Below the pieces are notes generated by a model. The model was given only the letters and a program-made list of their open reading frames with translations. It was not told where the DNA came from and searched no databases. From Bacteroidales bacterium (GTDB lineage: Bacteria; Bacteroidota; Bacteroidia; Bacteroidales; UBA932): a stretch of DNA of 64,000 nucleotides. Shown one piece after another: positions 45,065-55,222 of the stretch. Within the stretch, counting starts at the first letter, position 1, and each line of letters opens with the position of its first letter. The DNA is taken from the NCBI GenBank assembly GCA_017429475.1, contig JAFROX010000006.1, forward strand, positions 252,008-316,007, written 5' to 3'. The position numbers and the translations under genes were made by a program.

Positions 45065-46549
45065 ATGAAAACACAAAAACAACTATTGACAGTATCATTG
45101 GCGATAGCAACGATACTGTTTTGCGCCTGCAACAAAGTAGATGTTTCTTCTATTGTTACAGAGGATGCTGCAGTGCTGCAGATTCCATCACGTGAAAGGG
45201 ATGCAACCGTGACTCCCTCAGATGCGGCCATCCTTGCAGAACTGTTTGCGAACTCCGCTGATGGCATTGCCGGGATGGCGACGAAGGTGGGCACGAAACG
45301 TTCGTCAAAGATAAGTTCCTCAGCAACTGTCCGAGAAGACGGGCAGGATTTGATGTATATCTTCAACTACGAGGACGGCGGCTGGGTCATCGTAGGCTCC
45401 ACAAGGGAGTATTATCCGATTCTTGCATATTCAGATAAAGGTAAGTTTGAGTTACAGGATGACATGGGTCCCGTGGATGTATGGCTCGACGGAACGAAGG
45501 TCAGCATCAAGCATGCCGCAGAACTCTGCGACGAGGAGAAAGACCAGATGCGCAGCCTGTGGAGTCATTACGAAGATGCAGACCTGCTTGCCGAAAAGAC
45601 AAAGGCAGTCCGCGTGCAGACCAAGAGCGCAGGCGAAGATGCCTGCTGGGAACGTATCGAAACATTGCAGTCATTGTACGGCAGCGAGGGATGGACCTTC
45701 ACCTCAGTGAGTGCCGCTGAGCAGTTTTTTACAGATATGGGTCTGTCAAGCTACTATTCGGATATCTGTTATTCTGCATCACAAAACCATTCAGCTCTGA
45801 ATGAAACCGTGATAGGATACAGATTCCCTGCAGTCAATCAAGTCGGGCCGCTGCTTTCTACAACTTGGCATCAATATGCACCCTTTAATAGTCAATGTCC
45901 GAACCAGTATCCGGCAGGCAGCGGAGTAATAGCCGCTGCACAGGTAATGAAGTATTATGAAGAGCCGTCGTATATACCTATGCTGGACGGAACATATATC
46001 TATTGGTCAGATATTCCCGATTCGCCCAATACGACACCCAATAAGATTCCGCAATTGATCGCAAGATTAGGTCAGATATTCTATGCTAATTATGGTTCAT
46101 CTGTTACTATTACTACACCAGCGAATGTTGAAGCTGGTTTAAGCAATTACTATGATGTAGCAGATAAGACACCAGAAACATCATATCGTACATGGATTTT
46201 CAATAGCCACAATCCTGTGATAATGTATGGGTATAAGACCAGTTCTCCTGGGGCCGAGCCCAATTTATGGGTATGCGATGGTGTACGTCAGGCAGTATAT
46301 AACCAAGTACAGTTCTTTACAGAAAACCAGCCCTATGGAGCAGGGTCGTTCACACAGGGTATGTACACATATACTAACCCAGGCCTGATAGGCCAGCCTG
46401 TCGGTACTATCATATACACATATTATATGAAATGGGGTCTTCAAGGGGAAGCATATAACGGATGGTTCAGTGCAAATTATAATTATAGTTCCCCGCTTAA
46501 TTATAATTATAATAAAGGCGTTTATGGTATAACCCCGTTATCGCTGTAA
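45065..46549 (+). CDS. C10 (streptopain-like) family lipoprotein lacking the catalytic Cys and His
   Basis: The 494-residue protein has an SPII signal (lipobox FCAC, Cys22), a Spi-like prodomain (SATVREDGQDLMYIFNYEDG) and a C10 papain-fold domain. In the active paralogue at 50804 the nucleophile lies in PAGCATIAIAQ and the His in SGHCWVCDG. Here the same places read PAGSGVIAAAQ (Ser286) and EPNLWVCDG (Asn400). Both catalytic residues are lost while the fold and prodomain stay well conserved, so selection probably keeps a non-catalytic role such as binding, decoy or inhibitor. Confidence 0.88.
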   Translation: MKTQKQLLTVSLAIATILFCACNKVDVSSIVTEDAAVLQIPSRERDATVTPSDAAILAELFANSADGIAGMATKVGTKRSSKISSSATVREDGQDLMYIFNYEDGGWVIVGSTREYYPILAYSDKGKFELQDDMGPVDVWLDGTKVSIKHAAELCDEEKDQMRSLWSHYEDADLLAEKTKAVRVQTKSAGEDACWERIETLQSLYGSEGWTFTSVSAAEQFFTDMGLSSYYSDICYSASQNHSALNETVIGYRFPAVNQVGPLLSTTWHQYAPFNSQCPNQYPAGSGVIAAAQVMKYYEEPSYIPMLDGTYIYWSDIPDSPNTTPNKIPQLIARLGQIFYANYGSSVTITTPANVEAGLSNYYDVADKTPETSYRTWIFNSHNPVIMYGYKTSSPGAEPNLWVCDGVRQAVYNQVQFFTENQPYGAGSFTQGMYTYTNPGLIGQPVGTIIYTYYMKWGLQGEAYNGWFSANYNYSSPLNYNYNKGVYGITPLSL

Positions 46550-46566
46550 CTACGATTACCGGTTCT

Positions 46567-47631
46567 ATGAAGACAATCTGCTATCTGCTGATGCTGCTGG
46601 CACTGTCTTCCTGTGTGAGGGATGTGGTGCTTGACGCGCAGGAAGACCCGCTGCTTGCAGTTTATTGTGTCATCAAGGTTGACTCGGTGCAGGAGCTTAA
46701 GCTGTCGTATGCAAAAAGTGCGGCGATGACTGAGGCTCCGCGGGTCACTGGGGCGACCGCAGTGCTCACGGACCTGACTGAGGGACGTGAGGCGGGGCGC
46801 TTCGCGCAGGTCTCAGACAGCTTGTGGCGGCTGGACTATTCCGCTATTCCGACCCACACCTATCGGCTGGAAGTGACAACCCCAGGCAGCGAACCCGTCT
46901 GGGCAGAGCAGACAATGCCCGTTGAGCCGCAGGTGGAAAGTGCAGATATAAACAGTCTTACACCAGAGGATGTGCCATGGCTGGGGAATCTTGATATAGC
47001 GCATTTAATACCTTGGGCAGAAGATGATTTTTCATTTGAAAAAGAACCTAGAAAAGTAGGATTCTTCTATCGTTTTTTATCTTCCGGTACTACGTGGGTA
47101 TACACAGATCGCATTGTATATGATCGATTTCCCAATCCTACATCATATCAGATTCTTTTTGATCCGGACTCGTATATGTATACTGATTATCCCTATGTTG
47201 ACGATATCAATAATACAGGTCATGTCTTGAACAAGGTAGACGAGACAGTGTCAGACGAAAGATTTCCCTTGGTAGGAGTCTCTTATCTTTCGGACGTTTC
47301 TTTTTACCGTGGATTTCTGCGTTTCCCGTATAAAGAAGACTGGTCGCAGTCATACTTTGCAATAAGTTATTCTGCCCAGAGCGGTGGGTTTATGAATATT
47401 CTCACAACTTCACATCTTTATTTTGCGGCTTTGTCCGAAGACTATGAGCGCTATTTGTTGGATGCCTACCAACAGTATTATGCAGAGCAGAGCGACGACC
47501 TTTCGTCAATTTACGTCAGGGATAACCTGCATGGCAACATACACGGAGGCGTGGGAATCTTCGGTGCTGCTAATGAAAAAGAGATGCCATACGATCCAGT
47601 CAGACTCACGTTATTTCTTAAGAAGAACTAA
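46567..47631 (+). CDS. DUF4249 lipoprotein
   Basis: The 354-residue protein has an SPII signal (LSSC, Cys16) and the DUF4249 pattern (VYCVIKVDSVQELKLSYAKS, ATAVLTDLTEG, TYRLEVTTPG). In Bacteroidetes DUF4249 lipoproteins are often next to TonB-dependent receptors, as here (48538). They are thought to work with the receptor at the outer membrane. The region after its stop holds a broken partial copy of its own 3' end. Confidence 0.85.
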   Translation: MKTICYLLMLLALSSCVRDVVLDAQEDPLLAVYCVIKVDSVQELKLSYAKSAAMTEAPRVTGATAVLTDLTEGREAGRFAQVSDSLWRLDYSAIPTHTYRLEVTTPGSEPVWAEQTMPVEPQVESADINSLTPEDVPWLGNLDIAHLIPWAEDDFSFEKEPRKVGFFYRFLSSGTTWVYTDRIVYDRFPNPTSYQILFDPDSYMYTDYPYVDDINNTGHVLNKVDETVSDERFPLVGVSYLSDVSFYRGFLRFPYKEDWSQSYFAISYSAQSGGFMNILTTSHLYFAALSEDYERYLLDAYQQYYAEQSDDLSSIYVRDNLHGNIHGGVGIFGAANEKEMPYDPVRLTLFLKKN

Positions 47632-47635
47632 ACTT

Positions 47636-47950
47636 GCCATTACTATACCTACACTAAAGTTAATACTGCAAATGTTCCGACATACATGTACGTACTCAGT
47701 CACCTGTATTTTGCTGCCTTGTCAGATGGACTATGACAGATACATGATTGATGCCTGCCAGCAGTTCTATGCAGAGCAGAGCGATGACCTTTCGTCAATA
47801 TATCTCAGGGACAACCTTCACGGCAACATCCACGGCGGTGCAGGTATCTTCGGCGCTGCTACTATAATGCCAGTTGCTTGGGTGCGAACCAGTGCTGTCG
47901 TGTGGGCATACACGCCAGATGGCTTTCCACTGCCCACATTGCCACAATAA
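47636..47950 (+). pseudogene. Frameshifted partial copy of the DUF4249 3' end
   Basis: YTYTKVNTANVPTYMYVLSH runs into HLYFAALSD and a stop. In another frame, DYDRYMIDACQQFYAEQSDD and LSSIYLRDNLHGNIHGGAGI follow, closely matching DAYQQYYAEQSDDLSSIYVR of the intact gene. It then ends in unrelated residues. This is a decayed second DUF4249 gene or a gene-end duplication. Confidence 0.75.
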
Positions 47951-47992
47951 TATTGCTGTTGTTGTTCCGATGACCAAAATAAAGATTATCCT

Positions 47993-48541
47993 ATGAAACG
48001 AATCGTTATTATCATATCTTTCCTCCTGGCAGGTATCCTGTGCTCTTGCGGTGAAACCATTGTCCCTGAAACCCCGGCATATAACGACCCGCCGGCTTCC
48101 CAGTATGATTTCGACAATTTGATGGAGGCCTTCGAATGGGCATTGGAATACTGGACGGAGGACAACCGTTACAGTGAACAGCTCCTGTGCGGCAAGCGCT
48201 GGATTTTCTCCAGGACATATGTCGAAACATATGTCGATGGAAAGCTCACCGAGACGTCCGACTCCCCATCTTCTGTCAGCACCCATTCCGGTGATTACTT
48301 CTTCAACGAAAATCATTCAATGAGGATAGGAGACTCCAAAGGCGTCTGGCTGTATGTCAACAATTTTATCATAATGAGACATGATGGAAGCTATTACTCG
48401 TATGAGGTTACCGGTCTGACACAAAGCTCACTGCTTCTAAAGGAAGAGTTTGCTGTGGAAGATGGTGCTGTTGACGCTTACTACATTGACAAAAGAGGCA
48501 AGCATAGTTTTCTTGTCAGAGAATTCCAAGACGCGGAATGA
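47993..48541 (+). CDS. Unknown lipoprotein coupled to the TonB-dependent receptor
   Basis: The 182-residue protein has an SPII signal (LCSC, Cys19). The body is beta-rich (RWIFSRTYVETYVDGKLT, SMRIGDSKGVWLYVNNFI) and might be lipocalin-like, but I cannot assign a family. It overlaps the receptor gene by 4 nt (ATGA), so the two are translationally coupled. Confidence 0.7.
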   Translation: MKRIVIIISFLLAGILCSCGETIVPETPAYNDPPASQYDFDNLMEAFEWALEYWTEDNRYSEQLLCGKRWIFSRTYVETYVDGKLTETSDSPSSVSTHSGDYFFNENHSMRIGDSKGVWLYVNNFIIMRHDGSYYSYEVTGLTQSSLLLKEEFAVEDGAVDAYYIDKRGKHSFLVREFQDAE

Positions 48542-50556
48542 GAAGGATTGCAATACTCCTGCTGCTGCTCACCTCAATGACCTGCGTGGCACAGCAGCCG
48601 GCCTGGCTGGATACGCTGGATGCGGCCGTGAAGACCGGTTCCCGTCGCATCGAACAGCGACTCGGCCACCTTCAGACAGGAATAGAAGGCATCCGGGCCA
48701 TCGTGTCACCGGTAGGAGAGGGCGACCCAATCCGCTGGGTGCAGAGCCTTCCCGGAGTGACTACCGGAGCGGACGGTACTACTGCGATGTACGTGCGTGG
48801 CGGCAGTGCGGGCAACAACCTCTTCTCGCTGGACGGAGTGCCGGTCTATGGCTATTCCCACATCCTCGGCCTGACGACTCTTATCCCCACATCCGTGACA
48901 CAGAGTGCCGAACTGAGCAAGGGCGGTTTCAACGGTGACGAGAGCAACTTCACTGCATCGCACCTTAAGGTTGTCACGAGGCAGCCGTCGCAGAGCCGCA
49001 GTTGGAGCGCCGGCCTCAACAACTTCCTGCTCAGCGCCGGAGCCGAAGGCCCAGTCGGGAAGAAGGTGGACTATATCTTCTCCGCAAGGCTGTCTCCGCT
49101 CGCCCTTGAGTATGGGGTCGTGAAAAAGCTCCTGCCGGGCAGGCTCGGCGGCCTGAACAACTTCGGGGCCATGGTAGGCGACATCTACGGCAAGGTAGGC
49201 GTGCACTTCAGCGGCAGCAGCTACCTGACCGCTTCCGCGCTTGCCAGCCAGGACCGCTACCGCTTCGACCTCACGAATGTCTCCCACGAAACAATGGGCT
49301 GGAACAATGTCCTCGGCATCCTCCAATACCACAGAAACGGCGACAATACGCGGCTGGATGTGACCGCTTCATACAACAAGTACGACAGCCTCCAGCAGCA
49401 GGAGAAAAGGTATCATAGTGTCTTGAACCAGCTTTCCCTGAGTACGGGCCTGACGGAGTACGGCCTTCAGGCCAAATTGCACCACTCCTGGGACAGCCCG
49501 TTCGCTATTGACGAAGGCTTGACGCTGCGCTATGCACAGTTCTCGCCCGGACAGGTGGGAGAGATGACGAAAAGGACGGACGTGATCCTTGCCACTCCCT
49601 GGGTGCAGGCAACGTACAGCGTCCCCGACCTGCTTACCCTCAAGGCCGTGCTACGCGGCAGCTACTACCGCAGCCAGGACTTCACGCAGGCTGCCAGTGC
49701 ACAGCAGGGGAGCAGTCGGGTGGACCCCGAAGCGAGCCTTGCCGCGAAACTGTCCTTATCTGAGAACCTAGCCCTTGAGGCTACATTCGACCATCTGGTG
49801 CAGTACTACCATACGCTTGAAGGAATGCCAGTCGGCTGGTCGCTGGACTTGATAGTGCCGACGGTCGGGAACGTGCTTCCGGAGAAGTCGCTGCAGGGCG
49901 GTGCCGGCCTTTCAGGGCATTTCGGCAGCCACAGTATCTCTGTAGGCGGTTTCTACAAGCTGATGAACAATCTCGTCTACTACAAGTATTCGCAGGAACT
50001 GTTTAGCGGCGGCCTGGCTGGATGGGCCGAGCACGTGGAACTGGGAGACGGCCGTTCATACGGACTTGAAACGCTCTATGAGTTCCAGCAGGGGGACTGG
50101 TATGGCAGGGCCTCATACACACTCTCCAAGACCACCCGCGAGAACTTCCCGTCTTTCTATGACGGAGCCCCTTTCCACGCACGTTTCGACCGCAGGCATA
50201 TGCTGAACGCTACGCTTCAGTGGAGAGGCTTCTCGGCCACTATGATTCTGCAGAGCGGTCACTGGGAGAACGGTGAGGCAGTGATTTATCAGACCTTCTA
50301 TATGGACAAAACCTTCTCGACGAAGTACTATTCAGGAGTCAACAACTATCATATGCCGACGGTGTTCCGCCTTGACGTCGGTTGGCAGAAGTCTTTCAGC
50401 ATAGGCAGGTCACAGAATACCGTCAATGTAGGCATCTGCAACGTCACTAACCACTTCAACCCGTTCATGCTCTACTTCGACTCCGTCCATGAATCCTGGA
50501 AAGAAATCGCCCTGATGCCCATCCTTCCCAACTTCAGCTGGAGAGTGACGTTCTGA
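48538..50556 (+). CDS. TonB-dependent receptor
   Basis: The 672-residue protein has a Sec signal (~1-18), a plug domain (DPIRWVQSLPGVTTG, YVRGGSAGNNLFSLDGVPVY) and a beta-barrel ending in NFSWRVTF with the terminal Phe typical of outer membrane barrels. It is shorter than SusC and lacks a carboxypeptidase-regulatory N-terminal domain. With the DUF4249 lipoprotein it may import a peptide or other product made by the neighbouring protease; that link is inferred. Confidence 0.9.
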   Translation: MRRIAILLLLLTSMTCVAQQPAWLDTLDAAVKTGSRRIEQRLGHLQTGIEGIRAIVSPVGEGDPIRWVQSLPGVTTGADGTTAMYVRGGSAGNNLFSLDGVPVYGYSHILGLTTLIPTSVTQSAELSKGGFNGDESNFTASHLKVVTRQPSQSRSWSAGLNNFLLSAGAEGPVGKKVDYIFSARLSPLALEYGVVKKLLPGRLGGLNNFGAMVGDIYGKVGVHFSGSSYLTASALASQDRYRFDLTNVSHETMGWNNVLGILQYHRNGDNTRLDVTASYNKYDSLQQQEKRYHSVLNQLSLSTGLTEYGLQAKLHHSWDSPFAIDEGLTLRYAQFSPGQVGEMTKRTDVILATPWVQATYSVPDLLTLKAVLRGSYYRSQDFTQAASAQQGSSRVDPEASLAAKLSLSENLALEATFDHLVQYYHTLEGMPVGWSLDLIVPTVGNVLPEKSLQGGAGLSGHFGSHSISVGGFYKLMNNLVYYKYSQELFSGGLAGWAEHVELGDGRSYGLETLYEFQQGDWYGRASYTLSKTTRENFPSFYDGAPFHARFDRRHMLNATLQWRGFSATMILQSGHWENGEAVIYQTFYMDKTFSTKYYSGVNNYHMPTVFRLDVGWQKSFSIGRSQNTVNVGICNVTNHFNPFMLYFDSVHESWKEIALMPILPNFSWRVTF

Positions 50557-50626
50557 GAATATGGCCAAAAGAGTGAACAAGCATGCTTTTCCCAATATTA
50601 ACAAGCAAAGGCAGTTTTTTTGTGCT

Positions 50627-50734
50627 ATTGTTACTTATGCGTTGCGTTAAGTGCCTGAGATCCATATATATTGAGTAGTGATAATGTTACCGAATTAACT
50701 TCGTCTTTTCGTTTAAGATGCTGAAATTTGTAAT
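50627..50734 (+). promoter_or_regulatory. Shared 108-bp leader, copy B
   Basis: This copy aligns without gaps to copy A (9133-9240, other strand). It carries TGTTAC, TGTTACC and TGAAATTTGTAAT at the same offsets (3, 59, 96). It lies 69 nt before the start of the active C10 protease gene. Confidence 0.7.
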
Positions 50735-50803
50735 ACCATGTTTAATGGTGGAGTGAATGCTATGACCAAGCAACATTATTAATCATAAATGCATATATAT
50801 ACT

Positions 50804-52297
50804 ATGAATAGATTGTCATTGTTTGCGCTATTGTCAGCGGCTATACTGCTTGTAGCTTGCCACGAAATCGATAAGACCGGTTTAGAGGCAGAATCGGTCC
50901 CTGTCGGGCGGATAACAAATGTAACGCAAAGCGTCAATGTCAGCCAGAGTGAAGCTGCCGGAATCGCGGAAATGTTCCTGCGGACCGAAGCCGGCAGCAA
51001 TATGATACAGACAAAGAGCTCAGGCGCACAGTCAAAACGTGTCAGTACGACAGCAACGGTCCGCGAAGATGGACAAGATATGATGTACGTTTTCAACTAT
51101 GAAGACGGGGGATTTGTCATCGTAGGGTCTACGAGAAACTACTATCCAATTCTTGCATATTCCGACAAGGGGTCATTTGAGCTGCAAGATGATATGGGAC
51201 CGGTGGATGTATGGCTAGATGAAACGAAGGTCTGCATCAAGAACAGTTCGTCTCTCAGTGCTGAGACAAAAGCAGAGATGCAGCAACTATGGGCAAGATA
51301 TGATGGTACTTACCAAGAGCCTTCTTATTCGGAACTTGCTGCAAGGAGACCCCAGACGCGCAGCACCGGAGAAGATTATTGCTGGGAGCGTTGTGAAGAA
51401 TTAGATGAATTGTATGGCGACGAAGGATGGACATTTCTCCCTCTGAGTTATGCCGAAGATTTGTTCATAGATGCTGGATTATCTAATACTTATGACAATA
51501 TCTGTTATTCGGCTACTCAAAATCATTCGGCTTTGAATGAGACAGTTATAGGATATAAGGACGCTCCGATATACCATCAAGAAGGGCCTTTGCTTGCATC
51601 GAATTGGCATCAGGGAACACCTTATAATGACTTGTGTCAAGACCATTGTCCTGCAGGCTGTGCAACAATCGCTATAGCGCAAGTAATGAGATTCTATTCA
51701 TTTCCGGATCCCCCAGGTAACTTATCTTGGAATAACATACCTCCATCTTTTAATTTATGGAATCCCACATACCAACATCCACAGTTAATTATGCGTGTTC
51801 GTCAGTATTTAGGATTAAGTGGTACACAAACGACAGCGTATTTCGGTGATATAAAGAATGCTCTTGATTCAATTGGGTTTATAGTGTCTCCAGAAAATCA
51901 CAACTATATATCGGTAAAAAATGAACTCTTCAATGAACATAAACCAATAATCATGGTTGGCTGTACTATTAATATTCCATCACTTCCCTGGCAACTAATC
52001 AGTGGACATTGTTGGGTATGCGATGGGGCTCAAGAGAATATCTATGACCAAATAACGTATTTTACAGAAAACCAACCGTATGGCGCCGGGACATTTGAGC
52101 AAGGAATGTATTCGCATAGTTATCCTGGAATAGTTGGTGGAATTGTCTATCTTTACTTTCATATGAACTGGGGAGGGTCTTCCGCAAGCGATAATACCTG
52201 GTATGTGTTTAATAGTTTCACTAATGCACCGAATGGTGATAATTATCAATATTTTAGGAAGGACTTTTACGTTTCAGTCCCTAATCAAAATCAATAG
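50804..52297 (+). CDS. C10 family cysteine protease (streptopain-like) lipoprotein
   Basis: From the ATG at 50804 the protein has 497 residues, with an SPII signal (LVAC, Cys19). The prodomain is nearly the same as that of the paralogue at 45065 (ATVREDGQDMMYVFNYEDGG). The catalytic domain keeps Cys286 in PAGCATIAIAQ and His402 in SGHCWVCDG, so it should be an active papain-fold protease processed from a zymogen. A slightly earlier ATG at 50789 would put residues before the signal peptide and is less likely. It forms an operon with the lipoprotein 2 nt downstream. Confidence 0.9.
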   Translation: MNRLSLFALLSAAILLVACHEIDKTGLEAESVPVGRITNVTQSVNVSQSEAAGIAEMFLRTEAGSNMIQTKSSGAQSKRVSTTATVREDGQDMMYVFNYEDGGFVIVGSTRNYYPILAYSDKGSFELQDDMGPVDVWLDETKVCIKNSSSLSAETKAEMQQLWARYDGTYQEPSYSELAARRPQTRSTGEDYCWERCEELDELYGDEGWTFLPLSYAEDLFIDAGLSNTYDNICYSATQNHSALNETVIGYKDAPIYHQEGPLLASNWHQGTPYNDLCQDHCPAGCATIAIAQVMRFYSFPDPPGNLSWNNIPPSFNLWNPTYQHPQLIMRVRQYLGLSGTQTTAYFGDIKNALDSIGFIVSPENHNYISVKNELFNEHKPIIMVGCTINIPSLPWQLISGHCWVCDGAQENIYDQITYFTENQPYGAGTFEQGMYSHSYPGIVGGIVYLYFHMNWGGSSASDNTWYVFNSFTNAPNGDNYQYFRKDFYVSVPNQNQ

Positions 52298-52299
52298 TA

Positions 52300-52974
52300 A
52301 TGAAAACGATAAGATACATATTGTTGTCAGCAGTAGTTGCTTTAGCGGTGTGTGGATGTGATAAGGCTCCATTGGAAGATTATGCTCCTGCATATACCTA
52401 CATCCTTTGTGTTAGTTTCGAAGATGCATCGGGTAATGATTTGGTCGCTCCTCTAGGTGAGGAAAGATATACAAGAAGTAATGCAGTTAATTATTGGACT
52501 GGGGATATTAATCCCAACAAGTATATGTTAGATGTGAAATATTCGCAACTCCCTGCATCCGCACCTGCTTACGTTATTCCAAATAACAGTTATCCCAGAT
52601 TAGGAATGGGTAAGTTTGATAATAATTATCAATGCATTTCACATTTTGTTGAGCAGTATGAAGAAGAAGGTGGAAAGTACTATCTCTTTTCGGAATTAAG
52701 TCTTCTTAAGCATAGTTGGGGATTAGATACCCCTCGTCAAGATTACATCATCTACAACATATCCTGCCCAACGATTTTCGGAGATAATTCTTTTCACGAA
52801 TTGGTCGCCTATTGGGACGATGATCCAGTTTATAGCACCTATGGCGATGAGTATCCTGAATGCGTAGAGGCTGAATTCGATGGTTATAAAATCAATGTTA
52901 AGAAAGCTCTTTACCATTCTGTAGAAACACGTAATTATTACGCCTATTTCATCGACATCGTCCTCGACAAGTAA
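52300..52974 (+). CDS. Lipoprotein co-transcribed with the C10 protease
   Basis: The 224-residue protein has an SPII signal (VCGC, Cys20) and starts 2 nt after the protease stop. The segment YILCVSFEDASGNDLVAP resembles LLIEAVDASGKSIISPE of the lipoprotein at 8532-9074, whose gene has the same leader as this operon. Protease-linked lipoproteins in Bacteroides fragilis are inhibitors that protect the host cell. The same role is likely but not proven here. Confidence 0.7.
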   Translation: MKTIRYILLSAVVALAVCGCDKAPLEDYAPAYTYILCVSFEDASGNDLVAPLGEERYTRSNAVNYWTGDINPNKYMLDVKYSQLPASAPAYVIPNNSYPRLGMGKFDNNYQCISHFVEQYEEEGGKYYLFSELSLLKHSWGLDTPRQDYIIYNISCPTIFGDNSFHELVAYWDDDPVYSTYGDEYPECVEAEFDGYKINVKKALYHSVETRNYYAYFIDIVLDK

Positions 52975-53129
52975 TTAATAATATATTGTGGCAACTAGCC
53001 TAAACTTCCTTTGTCATAGGTGCGCCAGCTGGTCCATACTTTGGGACGGCGGAAGCGCTTAGTAGCAAAGTTGTCAACTCAAAGCCGGAATATCTACTTC
53101 TGACATCACCGAGTCATCTCGTGGAATTC

Positions 53130-54383
53130 CTACGGCCACCGGGTCTGGCCGTTGCCGGTAATCTGATATTTGTAGGTGGTGAGCTCGGGAAGGGCCATCG
53201 GGCCGCGGGCGTGGAGTTTCTGTGTGCTGATGCCGATTTCCGCTCCGAAGCCGAACTGTGCTCCGTCGGTGAAGGCAGTGGATACGTTGGCATAGACGCA
53301 GGCGGCGTCTACCTTGCGGAGGAAAGTCTCTTTCGCGGCTTCATCTTCGGTGACAATGGATTCGCTGTGTTTCGAACCGTATGTTGCTATATGCTCCAGA
53401 GCCTGCCCGAGGGAATCCACGGTGCGGATGCTCATCGCGTAGGCCAGGAACTCCTTGCCGAAATGCTCCGGCAGAGCGTGCTGAAGCAGCGCTGCGGGAT
53501 AGTACCCGTCGAGTGCGGCGAAAGCCCTCTCGTCGGCGTAGATGACGACATCCTTTTCAGACAGTTTTGCACAAAGCTCAGGCAGGTCTGCCAGCCTTGA
53601 CGAGTGGACCAGCAGGCTGTCGAGCGCGTTGCATACGCTCACGCGGCGGGTCTTGGCGTTGAAGACGATGTCGCGGCCCTTTGCCAGGTCTCCTGCGGCG
53701 TCGAAATAGGTGTGGCAGACTCCCGCACCAGTCTCGATGACAGGCACCTTCGAGTTCTCCCTGACATACTGTATGAGTGAAGAACTTCCGCGGGGGATGA
53801 TGATGTCCACGTAGTCGTGAGCGTCGAGAAGCTCAGCGGTGGCTTCGCGGCTCGAGGGCAGCAGGGTGCAGATGCTTCTGTCCAGCCCGTTGCTCTCCAG
53901 GACCTTATGGATGACGGAAACTATCGCCTCGTTTGAATTGGCCGCGTCGCTGCCGCCCTTGAGCACAGTGACATTGCCCGACTTGATGCAGAGCGAGAAG
54001 ACGTCGCTGGTGACATTCGGCCTGGCTTCGTAGATGACGCCCACCACTCCGATAGGGACGCTTACCTTGCTGATGGTCATTCCGTTGGGACGGGTAGCTG
54101 ATGACAGCACCTTGCCGAGCGGGCTCTCCAGCTTCGCCACGTTGGCCATATCGGCGGCCTGAGAGGCAATCCTGTCGGCAGTGAGTTTCAGCCTGTCATA
54201 CTTGAAGTTGGAAGGATCCATCTTCTCAAGGTCCAGGGCGTTCTGCGCAAGGATGAAGCCGGTCTCTGCCACAAGGGCATCGCTGAGGTCTGTCAGCACC
54301 TTGCTGACGGTTGCGTCGTCTATGTCGCACATACAGCCTGCGGCTTTTGCGGCCGCGGCGAGCATATTCTTTACTTCGCTCAT
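53130..54383 (-). CDS. proA: Gamma-glutamyl phosphate reductase
   Basis: The 417-residue protein has the aldehyde-dehydrogenase-type fold of ProA. Motifs include [22 protein letters not shown] and the catalytic Cys in [12 protein letters not shown]. It makes glutamate-5-semialdehyde for proline synthesis. It starts 1 nt after the proB stop, so the order is proB-proA in one operon. proC lies at 24.1 kb. Confidence 0.95.
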   Translation of the reverse strand: MSEVKNMLAAAAKAAGCMCDIDDATVSKVLTDLSDALVAETGFILAQNALDLEKMDPSNFKYDRLKLTADRIASQAADMANVAKLESPLGKVLSSATRPNGMTISKVSVPIGVVGVIYEARPNVTSDVFSLCIKSGNVTVLKGGSDAANSNEAIVSVIHKVLESNGLDRSICTLLPSSREATAELLDAHDYVDIIIPRGSSSLIQYVRENSKVPVIETGAGVCHTYFDAAGDLAKGRDIVFNAKTRRVSVCNALDSLLVHSSRLADLPELCAKLSEKDVVIYADERAFAALDGYYPAALLQHALPEHFGKEFLAYAMSIRTVDSLGQALEHIATYGSKHSESIVTEDEAAKETFLRKVDAACVYANVSTAFTDGAQFGFGAEIGISTQKLHARGPMALPELTTYKYQITGNGQTRWP

Positions 54384-54384
54384 A

Positions 54385-55161
54385 TTATCGCTTGGTTTTG
54401 AAACGTGAATAGGGGACGTCTCCGTTGCCGTGAAGGATGTCGGTCAGTATGTCGTCCCTCTTGCCGTTGGCGATGACGACCTCGATGCCCTGCGACGCAA
54501 TCTTCCTTGCTACGCTGAACTTGGTCTTCATACCGCCGCGGCCGTTGGTGGATTTCTTCTCGCCTATGTATTCCAGTATCGAGTCATCTGCCGGGTCGAT
54601 CTCTCGTATCAGTCTGCTGGCCGGGTCTGCGGGGTCTCCTGTGAACACTCCGTCCACGTTGCTCAGGATGATGAGGGTGTCGACCCCCATCATCACGGCG
54701 ATGAGGCTTGCCAGTTCGTCGTTGTCGGTGAACATCAGCTCGTGGATGGCTACGGTGTCGTTCTCGTTCACTATGGGAATGATGCCGGCATCCAGCATCA
54801 CCTTCATACAGTTCTTCTGGTTGAGGTAGCTGGTCTCGTCGGTGAAGTTGTCCTTGGTTGTGAGGATCTGGCCGCAGTTGAAGCCCTGCTCCCTGAAGAA
54901 CTGGTAGTAGTTGTGCATCAGGCGGGCCTGACCTACGGATGAAAACAGCTGGCGCTGCGAAACGTCGTCCAGCTCGTGGTCCACCTTGATTTCGCTGCGG
55001 CCACTGGCTACGGCACCCGAGGTGATGACAATTACCTTGTATCCTTCGCGGCGAAGGTCGCTGATCTGGTCGACAAGGGCAGAGAGCCTGGTGATATCCA
55101 GCCTTCCGTCGGAGCGTGTGAGCACGTTGCTGCCTATCTTAATGGCAAGGAGTCTGTCCAT
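54385..55161 (-). CDS. proB: Glutamate 5-kinase, without PUA domain
   Basis: The 258-residue protein has the amino acid kinase fold ([46 protein letters not shown]). It lacks the C-terminal PUA domain of the ~367-residue E. coli enzyme, as in several other bacteria. Feedback inhibition by proline may differ. It is the first gene of the proBA operon. Confidence 0.95.
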   Translation of the reverse strand: MDRLLAIKIGSNVLTRSDGRLDITRLSALVDQISDLRREGYKVIVITSGAVASGRSEIKVDHELDDVSQRQLFSSVGQARLMHNYYQFFREQGFNCGQILTTKDNFTDETSYLNQKNCMKVMLDAGIIPIVNENDTVAIHELMFTDNDELASLIAVMMGVDTLIILSNVDGVFTGDPADPASRLIREIDPADDSILEYIGEKKSTNGRGGMKTKFSVARKIASQGIEVVIANGKRDDILTDILHGNGDVPYSRFKTKR

Positions 55162-55222
55162 CTGGAATGTATTAACAGGGCAAAAGTAGGAAATAACCGA
55201 TTAATTTTAGTTAATTCGCACT

